This document shows, piece by piece, positions 22,681 through 33,941 of a stretch of 64,000 nucleotides of DNA (positions within the stretch are counted from its first letter, which is position 1; each line of letters begins with the position of its first letter). The translations under genes and the position numbers were made by a program. Location: the NCBI GenBank assembly GCA_030052745.1, contig JANBVO010000069.1:38848-102847 (forward strand), in the 5' to 3' direction. The notes beneath the pieces are model-generated. The model was not told the DNA's origin, did not search any database, and saw nothing but the letters and a program-made list of their open reading frames with translations. Origin of the DNA: Pleurostoma richardsiae. Its lineage: Eukaryota; Ascomycota; Sordariomycetes; Calosphaeriales; Pleurostomataceae.

Positions 22681-23918
22681 ATGGCGCAGCCTCTGAAGCA
22701 ATGTCGGGCCGTTCTTCACGATCTTTTGACGTTTCCTGACCCCTCCGTTGCTGTTGATACAGAAGAGCTGAAATCGATACTGAACGATATCAGGGTGCAG
22801 ATCTGGTGCCTCCGGGTCCTAGACCCCATCCGACGAAACCCCGTATACAGATATCCGGTGACGAATCTAGTGCACTTCCGGGAATTCTTGGAGGACGACA
22901 AAGACCAAGGACAGGCTCTACTTCGGGAGAAGTTGAGGGACCTAGATCAAGACGGATTAGTGTGTCTGGGGCTCTGCATACCACTATCCAAGCTGGCCAA
23001 GCGAGCAGCTCGGGAGCATGACGCGTTGATATACAGCGCCAAGGCTCTCCTACGAGACCCCACGTTCAGGGCCAAGGTGAGAAGTGGATTTGGAGTTGAT
23101 CCTGCCTTACATTTCCCCGACGCCAAAATCTCTGCGGATGGTATGTGTGTGTGCCAAATCCGCTTTTGCAGATTGCTGATGTGGTAGAATATCCTCCGCC
23201 TCCTGCACATACTGCTACGAAGCTGAGACACCCGAGTTCGGGAGAGCGACCCAATGCCAACGTTGATGGCAGGGAATCCGCACCCGCAGCGCCGGGTTCA
23301 CCAGGCGAGCCTTCTAACAGCGGATCATCTACGAGTCCCATGGTCAGTGCACTTACTACACCCGGAGAGCCGGCCGGGCTGCCTTGTGTTGGCGCTGCAG
23401 ATGGACACGCCCTGGAGAAGGGAGCGATCAGTATGGCACTGTGCCACGAAGGTGACGCCTTCGGCGGCGATCACTGTCTTGATCCCGTCACACCATTGCT
23501 TTCCAAACCTCTCATACCATCCCCGGTCGATGTGAATATAGCTGCTCAACCTCCATATCTTTCTGGTCCGGTCCGCCCAAAAGAGTTGCTGCGCGCTATC
23601 AGTGAAGCATCCGCATGGGCACAGTCCTACCCTTCAACCTTTCGCGAGGCGGCTGAGAGGAGATACAGGATTGCGGTCACGCAGCGGCTCAGGGAGGCCC
23701 GGCAATACCTTGAACAGCTCCAAGAAGCCGAGTCAAGTCTCTCGGAGCTTTACCAGGCTACCGCAAGGGTGGACGATAGCGACAGCAACGACAAGCCTTC
23801 GGCAGATCTTGCTGGGGGAACCACGAAGGAACAGTTGGAGGACGCACTGAGTCAAACACGAGAGATCATAGCGGCCTTGACGGCTTTCATCTTATTGTTA
23901 GATCGAGCCTTCCTTTGA
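22681..23918 (+). CDS. Hypothetical protein with hydrophobic C-terminus
   Basis: Predicted 396 residues from exons 22681-23140 and 23188-23918. The intron (GTATGT donor, TTGCTGATG branch-like site, GGTAG acceptor, 47 nt) joins FPDAKISAD to EYPPPPAHTA in frame. I do not recognise the family. The N-terminal 150 residues are globular-looking and helical (LKSILNDIRVQIWCLRVLDP; VCLGLCIPLSKLAKRAAREH). A Pro/Ser/Gly-rich linker follows, then a predicted coiled coil (RLREARQYLEQLQEAESSLS) and a short hydrophobic end (EIIAALTAFILLLDRAFL) that could be a tail anchor. ATG 22681 was preferred over in-frame ATG 22645 for its better start context. It is divergent from the dynamin-like gene and convergent with the next gene (about 120 bp apart). 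Confidence 0.65.
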
Positions 23919-24035
23919 TGCAGCGAGACCGAACCACGTGGGGTGTCGCTGCCTCGTGCTTTGGCTTCACTCTACAATCCTGGGAAGCCATATCGGCCGT
24001 AACAGGGCCGACGGGGCGATCTTGATAGACCCGGA

Positions 24036-25781
24036 TCAACCAGGGCGTGATGGTGCCTGGAGGATACGCTTGATATCGCCGGACAGCTGGCTTGCAAGGA
24101 ACTCCCTTACAGATGATGACAAGCTGGCGGCCCAGGACGTCATTATAGACATATCCTCTCCATCCCTTGTGTCTTCGCGCAAATCTCCTCCCGTACGCAG
24201 CGCACTGTACAGAATCTTCCCTGGCGGCCTCTTCCCCTCCGACCCCAATCCTGTCGGCCAGGTGGGCCCGTAGTCCGTCCTGCACGCTTCGCACACGCTA
24301 CCATCGGCCGGAGCAGCACCAGCCTGGACTCGAGCGCACCCGGCGCAGCCCCAGTGCTCTTGCCATTCGTGCGATGACAGGTGCAGGCGGGATTCTCTCA
24401 GGCTCGCCTCGCGAGCACCAACCTCTGGCGAAGAGAGGAAGCTGCGTCCGCTGTCTCGTCCTTGCCTCGCAAGGCCCGCGCTTTGGCTCTGCATCCCGGA
24501 GCCACAGCGACCACTGAATCCGCAGCCGAACACGCAGGAGTTCTCCACAGGGGTTCTGAAACACTCTCTCTCATGCGGAGAGGACCGCCAACACGTGGTG
24601 CACCAGATAGGCCTGCCGGGAGGAGCACTGCTCTTCTCGACGCCGGATGGAGCTGCACACATGTCACGATCAGCGGGCTCGCTGACGACGGTCCCACACC
24701 ACTCGCACATGAAATGCGGCGTGGAGCACAGGTGTTGCGCCAGTTGCCGCGGGCTCTCAGCCGACAGCGCTCCGCAGGGACAGGCGTAGATCAGCACACA
24801 AGCGTCCACGCTCAAAGCTATCGGTGCAGTACCGGTGAGATCTGCACGGTCCAGTTCGCCGAAAGCGGCGAGCGAGTGTACGTCTGGTGAGGTGCCGCCG
24901 CCAGACTGAGCGTCTGTATTCAAGAAGTTGGGGTCCGGTTGGAGCTTCGCTGACTTTCGCCGTCTTCGTGCTGGAGGGCCACCGGTAGCGGAGGCCTGCA
25001 TGGTGTGGAGTCTCCCGGAAGGACGCCCGTCCGCATCGTCGTCTCCGCCCTCTTCCTTTTCAAAGTCGCGCCCTTTTCGTTTTGTTCGAGGCTGGCTAGC
25101 GTTCTGGGCATTCTGTGCATGGACGGCAACCCCGGATCGTCCGTCCAGCGTCTGCTCACCATAGCGGCCCCGGAAGGATGTAGCGCGACGAGCTCTCAAC
25201 GGCCGTGTAGTCGAGGAGGCCTCCGGAGAAGCAGTGAGGGCTGACCTTGCCGCTGCCCGGAGATGAGATCTCAGGATTCGCTCTGAGCTCGCAGGCTGTG
25301 GCTGGGCTCTAGCCTTGCCGAAGGCGCGCTGATCTCGCAGCCGATCCTTGTCCCCGCCCTCCAGCCCGTCACGACTGCAGGTGCTCCCGCGTCTGACGTC
25401 CGCATCGTTGTTTCCCTCTTCTTTCTCTTTTATCTTTTCGGAAGCGGCGTGACCGGGTGTCTCGTCGACACAACAGCAGCAGCGTCCTTGCTCGCCTATC
25501 CCCTGTGCGTCCTTTGTTCGCTTCTTCCACCATCGGGTCGGGAAGGCACGCTGCTGCTCGAAGAATGTCCATAGCAGCTTGACCCGACACAACTCGTCAT
25601 GCCTGCTCCGTGGTGAGCTGAGGTGGGCAGCAACGTGAGCGAGGCGGCGGCCAACGACCATCTCGGGGCGCTCGTCCTCGTTGTAAGGCGGGTCCAAGCA
25701 TCCGTGCGGATTCTCACACCCGCGCCGCCAGTACAGGAGAGCGAGGAGATCTACCCCTTCGAAGTCCTCGGCGGTAGGCAT
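24036..25781 (-). CDS. Hypothetical Cys-rich basic protein
   Basis: Single open frame of 581 residues from ATG 25781. I do not recognise the family. The N-terminal 100 residues look folded (EGVDLLALLYWRRGCENPHG). The middle is basic, low-complexity and probably disordered, with two related acidic/basic stretches (EKIKEKEEGNNDADVRRG and FEKEEGGDDDADGRPSGR) and ARRRRKSAKL, a possible nuclear localisation signal. Residues 340-480 carry paired cysteines and histidines (YACPCGALS, HLCSTPHFMCEWCGTVV, WCTTCWRSS, GCAGCARVQ, SVCEACRTDYG) that could bind zinc. Its GC-rich sequence also keeps other frames open, which lowers confidence, and an upstream exon cannot be excluded. It is divergent from the Hsp70-like gene. 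Confidence 0.5.
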   Translation of the reverse strand: MPTAEDFEGVDLLALLYWRRGCENPHGCLDPPYNEDERPEMVVGRRLAHVAAHLSSPRSRHDELCRVKLLWTFFEQQRAFPTRWWKKRTKDAQGIGEQGRCCCCVDETPGHAASEKIKEKEEGNNDADVRRGSTCSRDGLEGGDKDRLRDQRAFGKARAQPQPASSERILRSHLRAAARSALTASPEASSTTRPLRARRATSFRGRYGEQTLDGRSGVAVHAQNAQNASQPRTKRKGRDFEKEEGGDDDADGRPSGRLHTMQASATGGPPARRRRKSAKLQPDPNFLNTDAQSGGGTSPDVHSLAAFGELDRADLTGTAPIALSVDACVLIYACPCGALSAESPRQLAQHLCSTPHFMCEWCGTVVSEPADRDMCAAPSGVEKSSAPPGRPIWCTTCWRSSPHERECFRTPVENSCVFGCGFSGRCGSGMQSQSAGLARQGRDSGRSFLSSPEVGAREASLRESRLHLSSHEWQEHWGCAGCARVQAGAAPADGSVCEACRTDYGPTWPTGLGSEGKRPPGKILYSALRTGGDLREDTRDGEDMSIMTSWAASLSSSVREFLASQLSGDIKRILQAPSRPG

Positions 25782-26342
25782 ATGGGTAAGCTGAATCTGA
25801 CATGCCGGCCATGGTCAGCTCAGACGCGCGGGAATGCCGTTCAGTTCGTCACGGCGGCCCGCCGTCTCCTGTTAGTAGCACTAGTAAGATCGAGCAATCC
25901 TGCTCAATACCGGCGACGTCCGCAGAGGCGTCCCTCGTGTTCAGCTATCGGTCTCGATTGGCCGTGATCACCTTCAGCACGCTTGCGACCCTGCGAGGCT
26001 CTCATGTGCGGGGTTGCCAGGGGAGCCACGTTGGACAGACAGAACCAGATCAACAAGGTCCGTGCGCGGTGTCGCACTAGAAAGAAGAGGAAAAGCGGTA
26101 CCTTCCCAGCAGGGATCTTGCCGTTGTGCCTTACCGCGTTACCCTATCGGATGTGAGCCTATGATGTTAAGGAAACCAACCCTCCTTTATACCCTTCGGG
26201 CCAGCCGCGCCTGCAGCCTTATCTGGGAATTGAGAGCAGAAATGATTTCTCCTCAAACATCACATACGGTCGTTCTCCTCTCTTCGACGCCAAGATTAGC
26301 ATCGTCGGGCACTGCCAAACGATGCGGTTCTGGGAGACAATC
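25782..26342. other. Shared upstream region of divergent genes
   Basis: About 560 bp between the start of the Cys-rich protein gene and the Hsp70-like gene. It could be a bidirectional promoter. A TATA-like TTTATACC occurs near 26185. No gene is supported here. Confidence 0.4.
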
Positions 26343-28690
26343 ATGTCCACGACTAACAACGCTGCTGAGGAGCAGGAGGTAAGCACAGTGCTGTGTCATC
26401 CAGCATTGACTCCGCGTCCCTGTCCTCCACTCTCCACTAACTAATCGAACTGGCTCCGCAGGGGCCGAGGCGGGGCACAGACGCTGCAGTGGGCGTTGGA
26501 ATCGATCTTGGTACCACGAATAGCTGCATTGCGGTGTACGACCGCGCGACCGACAGGACCAAGGTGATCGCGTATCAACATCGGGACACCCTCTACTCGA
26601 CGGTCTCGCACGACGCTGGGTCCGATACGTTTCTGGTGGGGTGTTATCCCCCCGACGAGGCGCCGCCATCCACTCAGCTGCTCTACAACGCGAAGCGGTT
26701 CATCGGCCGCAACGGTCGGGATGGCACTCTGCTGCCGGACTTGCGGGAAGAGGGTTGCTTCGTCGGGGTGCTCTCTGGTGCGCTCTACCACACCGACGAA
26801 GACGATATCGATGACGGCGGCGACCTCGACAGCGATTCTGGTACCACTAACGGCGGGAATCTCAACCTCGAGCTCGTCGAGAAGCTGAGAGGTATCAGGG
26901 TCGAGAGGATGATCGACGTCGCTTACAGTCATCTGCAGCTAGATCAACACGGCCGGCAACCAGGGCACAAGGACGACCCGAAAGCACTCCTCCTCGGCTC
27001 AGACGACGAGGAGCGGAAGGCCATTGATGTCGGCCTCTCACATCTATTCCGCTTCATCATAAACTATTACCCGCCTATTGCCGAAGGTCCAAGTGAGAAA
27101 GGAGGGGATCCTCCGGCCCTCGCTACCCTCAGCAAGACGGTGAGAGCGATCTACGCAGACAGGCCAGAGATCCCCTCAATTGAGTCCCTGATTGCCCATT
27201 GTTTTGAAATTATGCCTGTTGCCGTTGTCGACTGCCAGATGGTGCATCCCGTGGAAGTGTCGGCGGGTGTCCTCAAGACCATGGTGATGGCCCTCAGGGA
27301 AGCGCGACCGGATATTGACGCCTCATCGGCGGCATCGCAGCCGATTGTTACGGTTCCGGCATACTTTGTCGCCACACAGCGCTCCGATACGAAAGTCGCA
27401 GCTCGCCTCGCCCACCTGGCTGCCCCTCGCCTCGTCAATGAGCCTAGTGCCGCGGCTCTGGGATACGCCTGGGATGAAGCACGCCCTGATGCCAAGCAAG
27501 CTACATACATAGTCCTCGACCTTGGTGCTGGTACCTTCGACGTCTCTGTGATCGAGGTCCTGCCGCAGCTCGAAACCGACGATAAGTCCAGTCCTCGCAT
27601 GATCGCAACCGTCATCGCTACCGAGGGTGACAACAGGCTTGGTGGTTATGACTTCACCGTTGTTATGGAGAAGCTGATCGTTGAGAAGCTGAAGGAGAAC
27701 GGCAAGCTGGAACAGATCGAAAAGCTCCGCCGGGATGGCGAGCTACGTGCCAAGGCCAACACCGCGAAAGAGAACATCAGGGGCAAACAGTCGTACCGGC
27801 TCAGACTGGCTGACGTCGACTTGGAGGTGGCGGACGAAGTGTTCATCAGAGCAGCGGACCCCCTCTTTGGGAAGATCAAAGCAATCGTCCGGAGTGCCTT
27901 GAGTGAGGCATTCAAAGGCAAATCCAGCATCCGAGCTCGGCATCCTGACCTGTGCCTTCTTGTGGGCGGCGCCTCCTGGACTGTGGGCTACAAGGAAGCT
28001 GTCGAAGCCATCATCGAAGCCGTCATCCCTAGCAATGTTCCGGTGATTTTGCCTTCAAATCCCAGGACACTCGTAGCCACAGGTGCTGCTATTCTGTCCG
28101 CTGGCCGGGTCAAGATCAATGATAGGTTGTCGCGGAGCCTCGGTATCGAGGTAGAGACGAGCGCCAACGGCAATCACGCGGACTCTGGGGTTCGTGATGG
28201 GAGCCACCCGTCTCCGCCTCGTCCCACGAGGCAGCGTAACCTGATGGACCGAATACTCGAGCGAAATAGTCACTATGAGACCCCTGCATCGGTAACGTAT
28301 AGGAATTCCGAGGACAACCAAGAAAGGGTACGCATTTCGGTATATGAGGGAGAGCACCCCGTGGCGCAGGACAACATCTTCTTGGGCCAATTCCACATTG
28401 ATGGTGTGACCCCTGCACCCAAAGGGACGATACCGATCAAGGTGACGGTGACGGCGGATACCAGCGGTGTAGTGCAGATAGCGGCCCAGGAGCTCGGAAG
28501 AGGCACTGGGTCCGAAGTCCTGGGCGCAGAACCTATCGGCAAGCAGTTACTGGTCCGAGAAAGGCGCAATTGGACCGACAAACAAATCGAGAAAATGGCG
28601 GCGTTGGTGTCTAAGAGGTTCCCCGAAAAGATTAAGGTTCCGGTGGCCCCAGCAGACCAAGAGAGGCCCAGGAAGAAGCGGAAGCGCTGA
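26343..28690 (+). CDS. Divergent Hsp70-like ATPase
   Basis: Predicted 754-residue Hsp70-superfamily protein. Exon 1 is 26343-26378; the intron 26379-26461 (GTAAGC donor, ACTAACTAAT branch, CGCAG acceptor) leads in frame to exon 2, 26462-28690. An in-frame ATG at 26322 would add seven residues. Nucleotide-binding motifs are present: phosphate-1 GIDLGTTNSCIAVYD, connect-1 LVNEPSAAALGYA, phosphate-2 VLDLGAGTFDVSV and adenosine LLVGGASWTVGY, the last diverging from the usual VGGSSRIP. An acidic insert (DEDDIDDGGDLDSDSG) near residue 125 and a long spacer are not typical. A degenerate beta-type substrate domain follows. The C-terminus ends PRKKRKR, a possible nuclear localisation signal, and lacks the EEVD cochaperone tail. 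Not a canonical chaperone; client or role unknown. Confidence 0.85.
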
Positions 28691-29355
28691 AGCAGCTCTG
28701 GCAGCGGCATAGCCAAGCAAGTTAGATGTTGCACGCCTCGTGGCCACATGCACTACAGGCAGCGGATATACATGTTCGTCGTCTTGAGATTCTAAATTCC
28801 GAGGCGTTGACATCCATTCTAAGTCCACGAAATCAGCGTACCTTCCAGAGAAACTTACCGGTGATAAGATCTGACCACAGTATCTAGCCTTCAACCTCGA
28901 GTCGCCGGCCGTGGTTCCTTACTCGCATGAGCCCCTTAAGCATCGAAAGTGGCACATGGCCCGGGCGGAGTTACCTGTCCAACAATGACGACTTTGATAT
29001 CACCCGTTCTGATCCAGACCGATAATCTCTCCACGAACGTGCACGGTTGGCCGTCGATATGGCTTGCCGGCCACCTTCGTCCAGCGGAGTCTGCGTCTAC
29101 CAGTGATTGAGCGAGTGTGACCTCGCTGTGCGAGACCCCCGTCCATAGCAATCACAGGCTATTCTCGAAGATGTCACGACCTCCGAGGTCGGCCTCTAGC
29201 TGCGTTTGCGAGGGTTGCGAAGAGTTTACAATATTAGTTTCAAGTTTAACATATTATTACAGATCAAAATTTTAACTTTAGCTCAATTATCAGTAGCCAG
29301 GTTTGAAATTTAGTGTTGCTATAATACCAGAAAATCTTGAGGGATACCCCCGGTA
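28691..29355. other. Intergenic, partly AT-rich
   Basis: About 660 bp. A roughly 110-bp AT-rich patch lies at 29215-29330 (runs such as TTTAACATATTATTACAG). No gene seen; it may mark an old repeat junction next to the NACHT remnant. Confidence 0.45.
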
Positions 29356-29730
29356 TCAGTTTGCTTTGTACGTGTCACCCATGAGGTCGTAGCATAATAC
29401 AAGGAAGTGTGCCCTTCCGATTGCCGCATCGATCGACATTAAACAGCCGTTCAGAGCTGAAAGGCCTTTGTTGATGAAGGAGTCCTTGACAGACTGGTGG
29501 ATGAAGTGGACAACCTGCGTATCGGACGACGGCGCGATCTCGACAAGACCCCGGCTAAGCGTCCGAGGTGCCGTAGCTGGTGTAGATGTCGTTGCGGCTG
29601 GACGGTGCGTGAGTCGTAGGTTCCATCTGTATGCAAAGTCGCCCTGCATGGCCCACTTCTCGAACGCTACCATAAAGAGTCCACGCGACACCACGCGACT
29701 ACATCCAGAAGCAACTCCAGGTTGTCCCAA
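29356..29730 (-). pseudogene. NACHT/STAND protein fragment
   Basis: A short piece, VVHFIHQSVKDSFINKGLSA followed by AIGRAHFLVLCYDL, matches the conserved HFSVKDFL-like region just after the NACHT-winged-helix part of fungal NACHT/ankyrin receptors. It has no start, P-loop or repeats attached. A neighbouring frame (NPSVMMEHVCWML, about 29780) may be another scrap of the same gene. Probably a remnant of a tandem STAND paralogue downstream of the intact one. Confidence 0.5.
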
Positions 29731-29931
29731 AAGAGCAACTAACCCACAGCCATCCTATCAAGCATCCAGCACACGTGCTCCATCATCACGGATGGGTTGA
29801 AAGAGAAGGGCCGAGATGCTTCTAGAAAGCATTCCCAGCCGTCTTCTTGTTCCGTGTGACGATAGGCGTCGACAAGCTCAACCACCTAGAACACACGCTC
29901 TGCCGGGTAGTATACACTCTCCTTCGATGCT

Positions 29932-30115
29932 TCACAACTCCAGCAAGATTTTCTCCGTCCGAGACCACCGATCACGGTCATATGTCATGGGATGATGATC
30001 CTTCTGCCTCATCTCGGTCGCGTGCTGCAACGGCGTCATTCCACACGTGTCACTGGAATGCCTGGACAGTCCTATGTTATTGCAAAGGAAGCGTAGAACA
30101 TCTTCACTGAGAGAC
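29932..30115 (-). pseudogene. Out-of-frame C-terminal extension of the NACHT-ankyrin gene
   Basis: The ankyrin frame of the gene at 30072-33573 ends early. One base out of register, a coherent ankyrin-like sequence continues: [20 protein letters not shown], then DTCGMTPLQHATEMRQKDHH and WSRTEKILLEL, to a TGA at 29934-29932. A single missing T in the GGTCTCTCAG context near 30113 would account for the break. It may be a real lesion or a sequencing/assembly error. Confidence 0.6.
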
Positions 30116-33100
30116 CTGCGATGGCGCAGTGGTGCAGGACAGTACGACTTTCGCGATCCTTCATTCGAAGATCCACGCCGTAGTTCGCCATTAGGGCGAA
30201 AAGTTCCACCGTGGGTCTGCTGGTCCCAGCATACAGGTGAGCCAGGCCCAACCCGCTGTTAGTCCTGGCTGAGGGGTCTGCACCGCTTTGGAAGAGCAAC
30301 TCTACTACCCGCGGCCGTTTGCCGCAAAGAGAAAATTGCTCGACGTATTTCGCCAAGGGTGACATCCCGGCATCGTCCAGCTCGTCGACACCAACTTTGC
30401 TCGTCAAGAGATATTGAACGACTTCAGGCTCAGCATGTTCGCTCTGGTTTAGCAGATGGTGCAACGCATTCTGGCCACGCCCGTCTCTCGAGGTCACCAA
30501 GGCCATGAAATCTGCACCAGTCACACGATCAAGTAGAAGTCTTATGGTTTCCTCACTTCCACTCTGAGCGGCATAATGTAGAGCATTGAGTCCTTGGATA
30601 TCATTGTCCGTAACATTCGCACCATGTTCTAGAAGAATGATGACCGCATCCACATCTCCTTTCAGACAGGCTAGATGCAGTGGCGTCTTGCCTTGATGAT
30701 TGCGCGCGGAGACTTTGGCGTTCCTCTGAACTAGTCTCTGGATGATTCCTTGAGATGTTCGGTTTCCATAAAGCACGCTATGTAAGGGTGCCGCACCGAA
30801 GCTGTCTTGCGCATCAACATTGATGGATTGATGGTTCAAAAGCAGACAGAGAATGTTAAATCTGTACTCCTCGACCGCTTTTTTGGTTGCACAGTATTCG
30901 TCCTCACTTTCAAAGTCAAAGCCTATGGAGTCAAGAGCGTCTTCGATTCTGTAGGCAGGGTCATTCCAGCGATCCACATGGTCAGGCCATTTTGCGCCAT
31001 GCAGATTTTGTTTGAGTGCTAGATGTAGAGGCGTCTCGCCATACTCTGAGACGGCGTTCGGGTCCGCTCCGCGATTGAGGAAAAACTGCGTCAGCCGCCA
31101 ACATCCCGTCAAAACCGCGTAGTGCAAAGCAGTCAGACCTCGTTGTGCGTTGATTTCTGCGTTTGCATGATGTCGGCCTCCCTCCAGTATCCGACTTATT
31201 TTATCCGGTCGGTAAGCTGACTGCCAGACCTCCCTCTTCACTCGGCTGTCGATCGGTATCTTAGCGTCCAAGAACATCTGCGCTATCTCCTCACTGCTCG
31301 TTGAGACAGTGTAGTGGAGAGCAGTCATGTTGTCGACGTCTGCGGTTATCTCTGCTCGAAGATCGAGCAAAAGCCGCACACATTTTGACCAGTTGTGAAG
31401 TACGGCATAGTGCAGCGGCGTTCTCCCTGTTGTGTCGTGCACATTCACAGGCGCACCTCGTTCCAGTAGCCAACATACACTCGCCTCTTCTCCGTCCTTT
31501 GCTGCCCAGAGCAGGCAACTACTAGGCATTTTGGACCGAGAAGACAAAAAGGTACAAACAAGCTGTGAGTCTAATGAAGCGAGGAGGCCGTGGTGAATCC
31601 AGTGCCTCGCGGCGTAGTCAGATAGTGGGTTAAGCTGCCGCCATCGTAGTCGCTCCCCGTCCGTCTCAAATCCTCCTTCAAATGTAGGAAATGAAAGATA
31701 AGTAATACAGATTGCTGCGATATCGGTCTCTGCATTTGGAAACCAGTGTGCTTGAGTCCGTTCAAGGTATTCCTGTGTCGTGTAGTGGATCAATTGGATG
31801 ATATTGCTTTTTTCATCGACCGTCACTAATCCGGCACAAACAGAGATCATATCTTCGATGTCCGGAAGGTTATCCTCGTCAAGTTCAGACTCGCCGACTT
31901 CCACGGCAAGCGCTTCCTGAAGTTCCAGTGTTCGTATCGGTCTTTTGGCGCAGGTGATCCACGATAAAACCTGCTTGGCGAGCTCTTGCTGATCTATAGC
32001 CTGACCTTCAATCCGCTCCATCACATCCTTGTAGGCACGATCGTATGCCTTCGACCCAGTGGGTAGCTTTGTAAGAGCCATCCGAACAGCTTTAGGCGAT
32101 ATCTTTCCAATCAAGGATTCGAGATGGAGCTGGGCAAGCAAGAACCTAAGAGCGCATTAATATCTTGTCATATATATAGAAAGAGGCAACATACATTCCC
32201 TGGACTGATCGGACAATATTAGTCTTGATTTCGTCCTGTAATGTCTGACTACGGCCTACGAAACCCGGCAGTCGGAACATATGACCATCGAGATATCTCT
32301 GCATATCTCCTCTCGCAGCCTGGACCTCCACGGATGTACTCTTTTTAAAGCTCTTTGTGATCTCGGGAATGAACCGCGAGGTTGCGAAGATATTTGCTTC
32401 GCACTTTTCTTGAAGGACGAAGATCTCTTCCAGAAACCTCAGGCGGCAGCCATCAAATGTTTGACATTCGTCAAGTGCATCGGTGATAACGAAAACCCTC
32501 GAGTACATCACAGTCACAGACTGGAGAGTTCTCGATATTTCATCTAGTGACGGCCGTGTCCGCCGCTCCCTATGTTTGTCGTAAAGTGATTTTACACATT
32601 CTGGGAAAGAGGTCCGTCCTTGAGTCAGCTGCTTCAGTAGACTTGCGACGAGATCGACGGCCTTCTGCTCGTGTTTTCGCCTGAAGTTGCAATACACGTA
32701 TGCGACGCCGACTGTTTCGTCGTTCCGGAAGCGATTCGTCAGCTCGTCAATCACGATCGAGGTCAGGATTGTCTTTCCGGCACCCGGAATGCCGGGGCAG
32801 AACAACGTCTCCTTCTGGGTTTGCATCCACGCCTTAAACTCCACCGAGTCCAGAAGCCATTGCCCAGTTCCGGCCTGCCTCCGACTGATGAAGTCATTCT
32901 GTTGTGCGGCATAGTCGATTGGCGTCAGCCAGTCGAGAATAGTCAGTCGCTCTTTGATGAATCCCCGATTATCCTGGCGGCGCTGAAGCCCGTCTAGACC
33001 ATCGCGCAGGCAGGCTTGCGAATGCTGAATGAGTCCCAGATTATCCTTCAGCCCAGAAAAATGGCCCTCACTTCCTCTTGAGCAACTCTCAATCACTCGG

Positions 33101-33573
33101 ATCAACTCCATAAGCTGCTTCTTATTCTCGCCCGAAGTCTTCTCGATTTCCCGGATCAGCTTCCGGGAATTATTTGTCAAAGCCAGCTGCAGCAGAGACT
33201 TTTCACGCTCAATTGTGACAAGGATCTTCTTAATCTCTTGCACGTCGAATGGCCATTTCAGATCTGCCAATATTTTCTTTGTACCGTCTTGGGGTAGGAG
33301 CTTGACCTTAACTCTACATAAGGCAACCCACAGCCGACCCAGCGGTGCCCCGGGGCTCTCGAGGGCTTTGATTGTCTCCAACCACGCTGCGCCTTCGTCT
33401 GAATCATCTGCTTCATCCTTGAGTTGTTGCAGAATGTGTTCGCACGCTCGCAGCTCGTCGCGAAGGCTCTTTCTCTCTTTCGTCGCGCCAGCGGTCGACT
33501 TTATGTATTTGACAACTTTGGAGGACAGCTCGAGGACGGCAATAACACTTGCGGTTGCGCTGAGGGGATCCAT
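30072..33573 (-). CDS. NACHT-ankyrin STAND receptor (NLR-like)
   Basis: Predicted 1,150-residue STAND NTPase from exons 33573-32195 and 32145-30072. The 49-nt intron (GTATGT...CTTAG) joins IVRSVQG to [12 protein letters not shown]. Domains: HeLo-like fungal N-terminal domain starting [25 protein letters not shown] with P-loop GIPGAGKT (261-268) and Walker [11 protein letters not shown] (361-370); winged-helix region with [14 protein letters not shown]; then about 11 ankyrin repeats from residue 670 (for example [20 protein letters not shown] and [20 protein letters not shown]). Fungal proteins of this architecture include heterokaryon-incompatibility and innate-recognition receptors; nucleotide-driven oligomerisation is the inferred action. 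The C-terminus ends abruptly at a frameshift within a repeat. A true ATG at 33573 is favoured; upstream codons in frame lack ATG. Confidence 0.92.
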
Positions 33574-33941
33574 TTCGACCGTGATAAACAAAGTCTTGGA
33601 CGATCGAATGGTTCACACCTGTGGAACTAATAGCATCGGACAACCACATGGGGGACAGGGTATTCACCAAGTCTTGCTTAGAATTCGCATGCGAATCGGA
33701 CCCGGGCCTGGTCAGCAAGTTCGGCAGCTGTAACGCTGTCGCTCATGTGGGTTATCTCCGACTCTACGCAAAAGCGACAGTACCAGAGACAGAGCAGCAT
33801 TAAAAAGATAACAGGCAGGAATTCTGATAGGCTTCTATGAATGGGACTATATAGCCTCGCGTCAACTCTCCGCATGCATAAGGACTGCTAACCAGCCACC
33901 GTATCAGCCACCGCCTGTCACAGCTGACTCAGCCACTCCAA

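Noticed and set aside
26253-28894. Minus-strand frames beneath the Hsp70-like gene
   Set aside because: Shadows of the Hsp70-like coding sequence.
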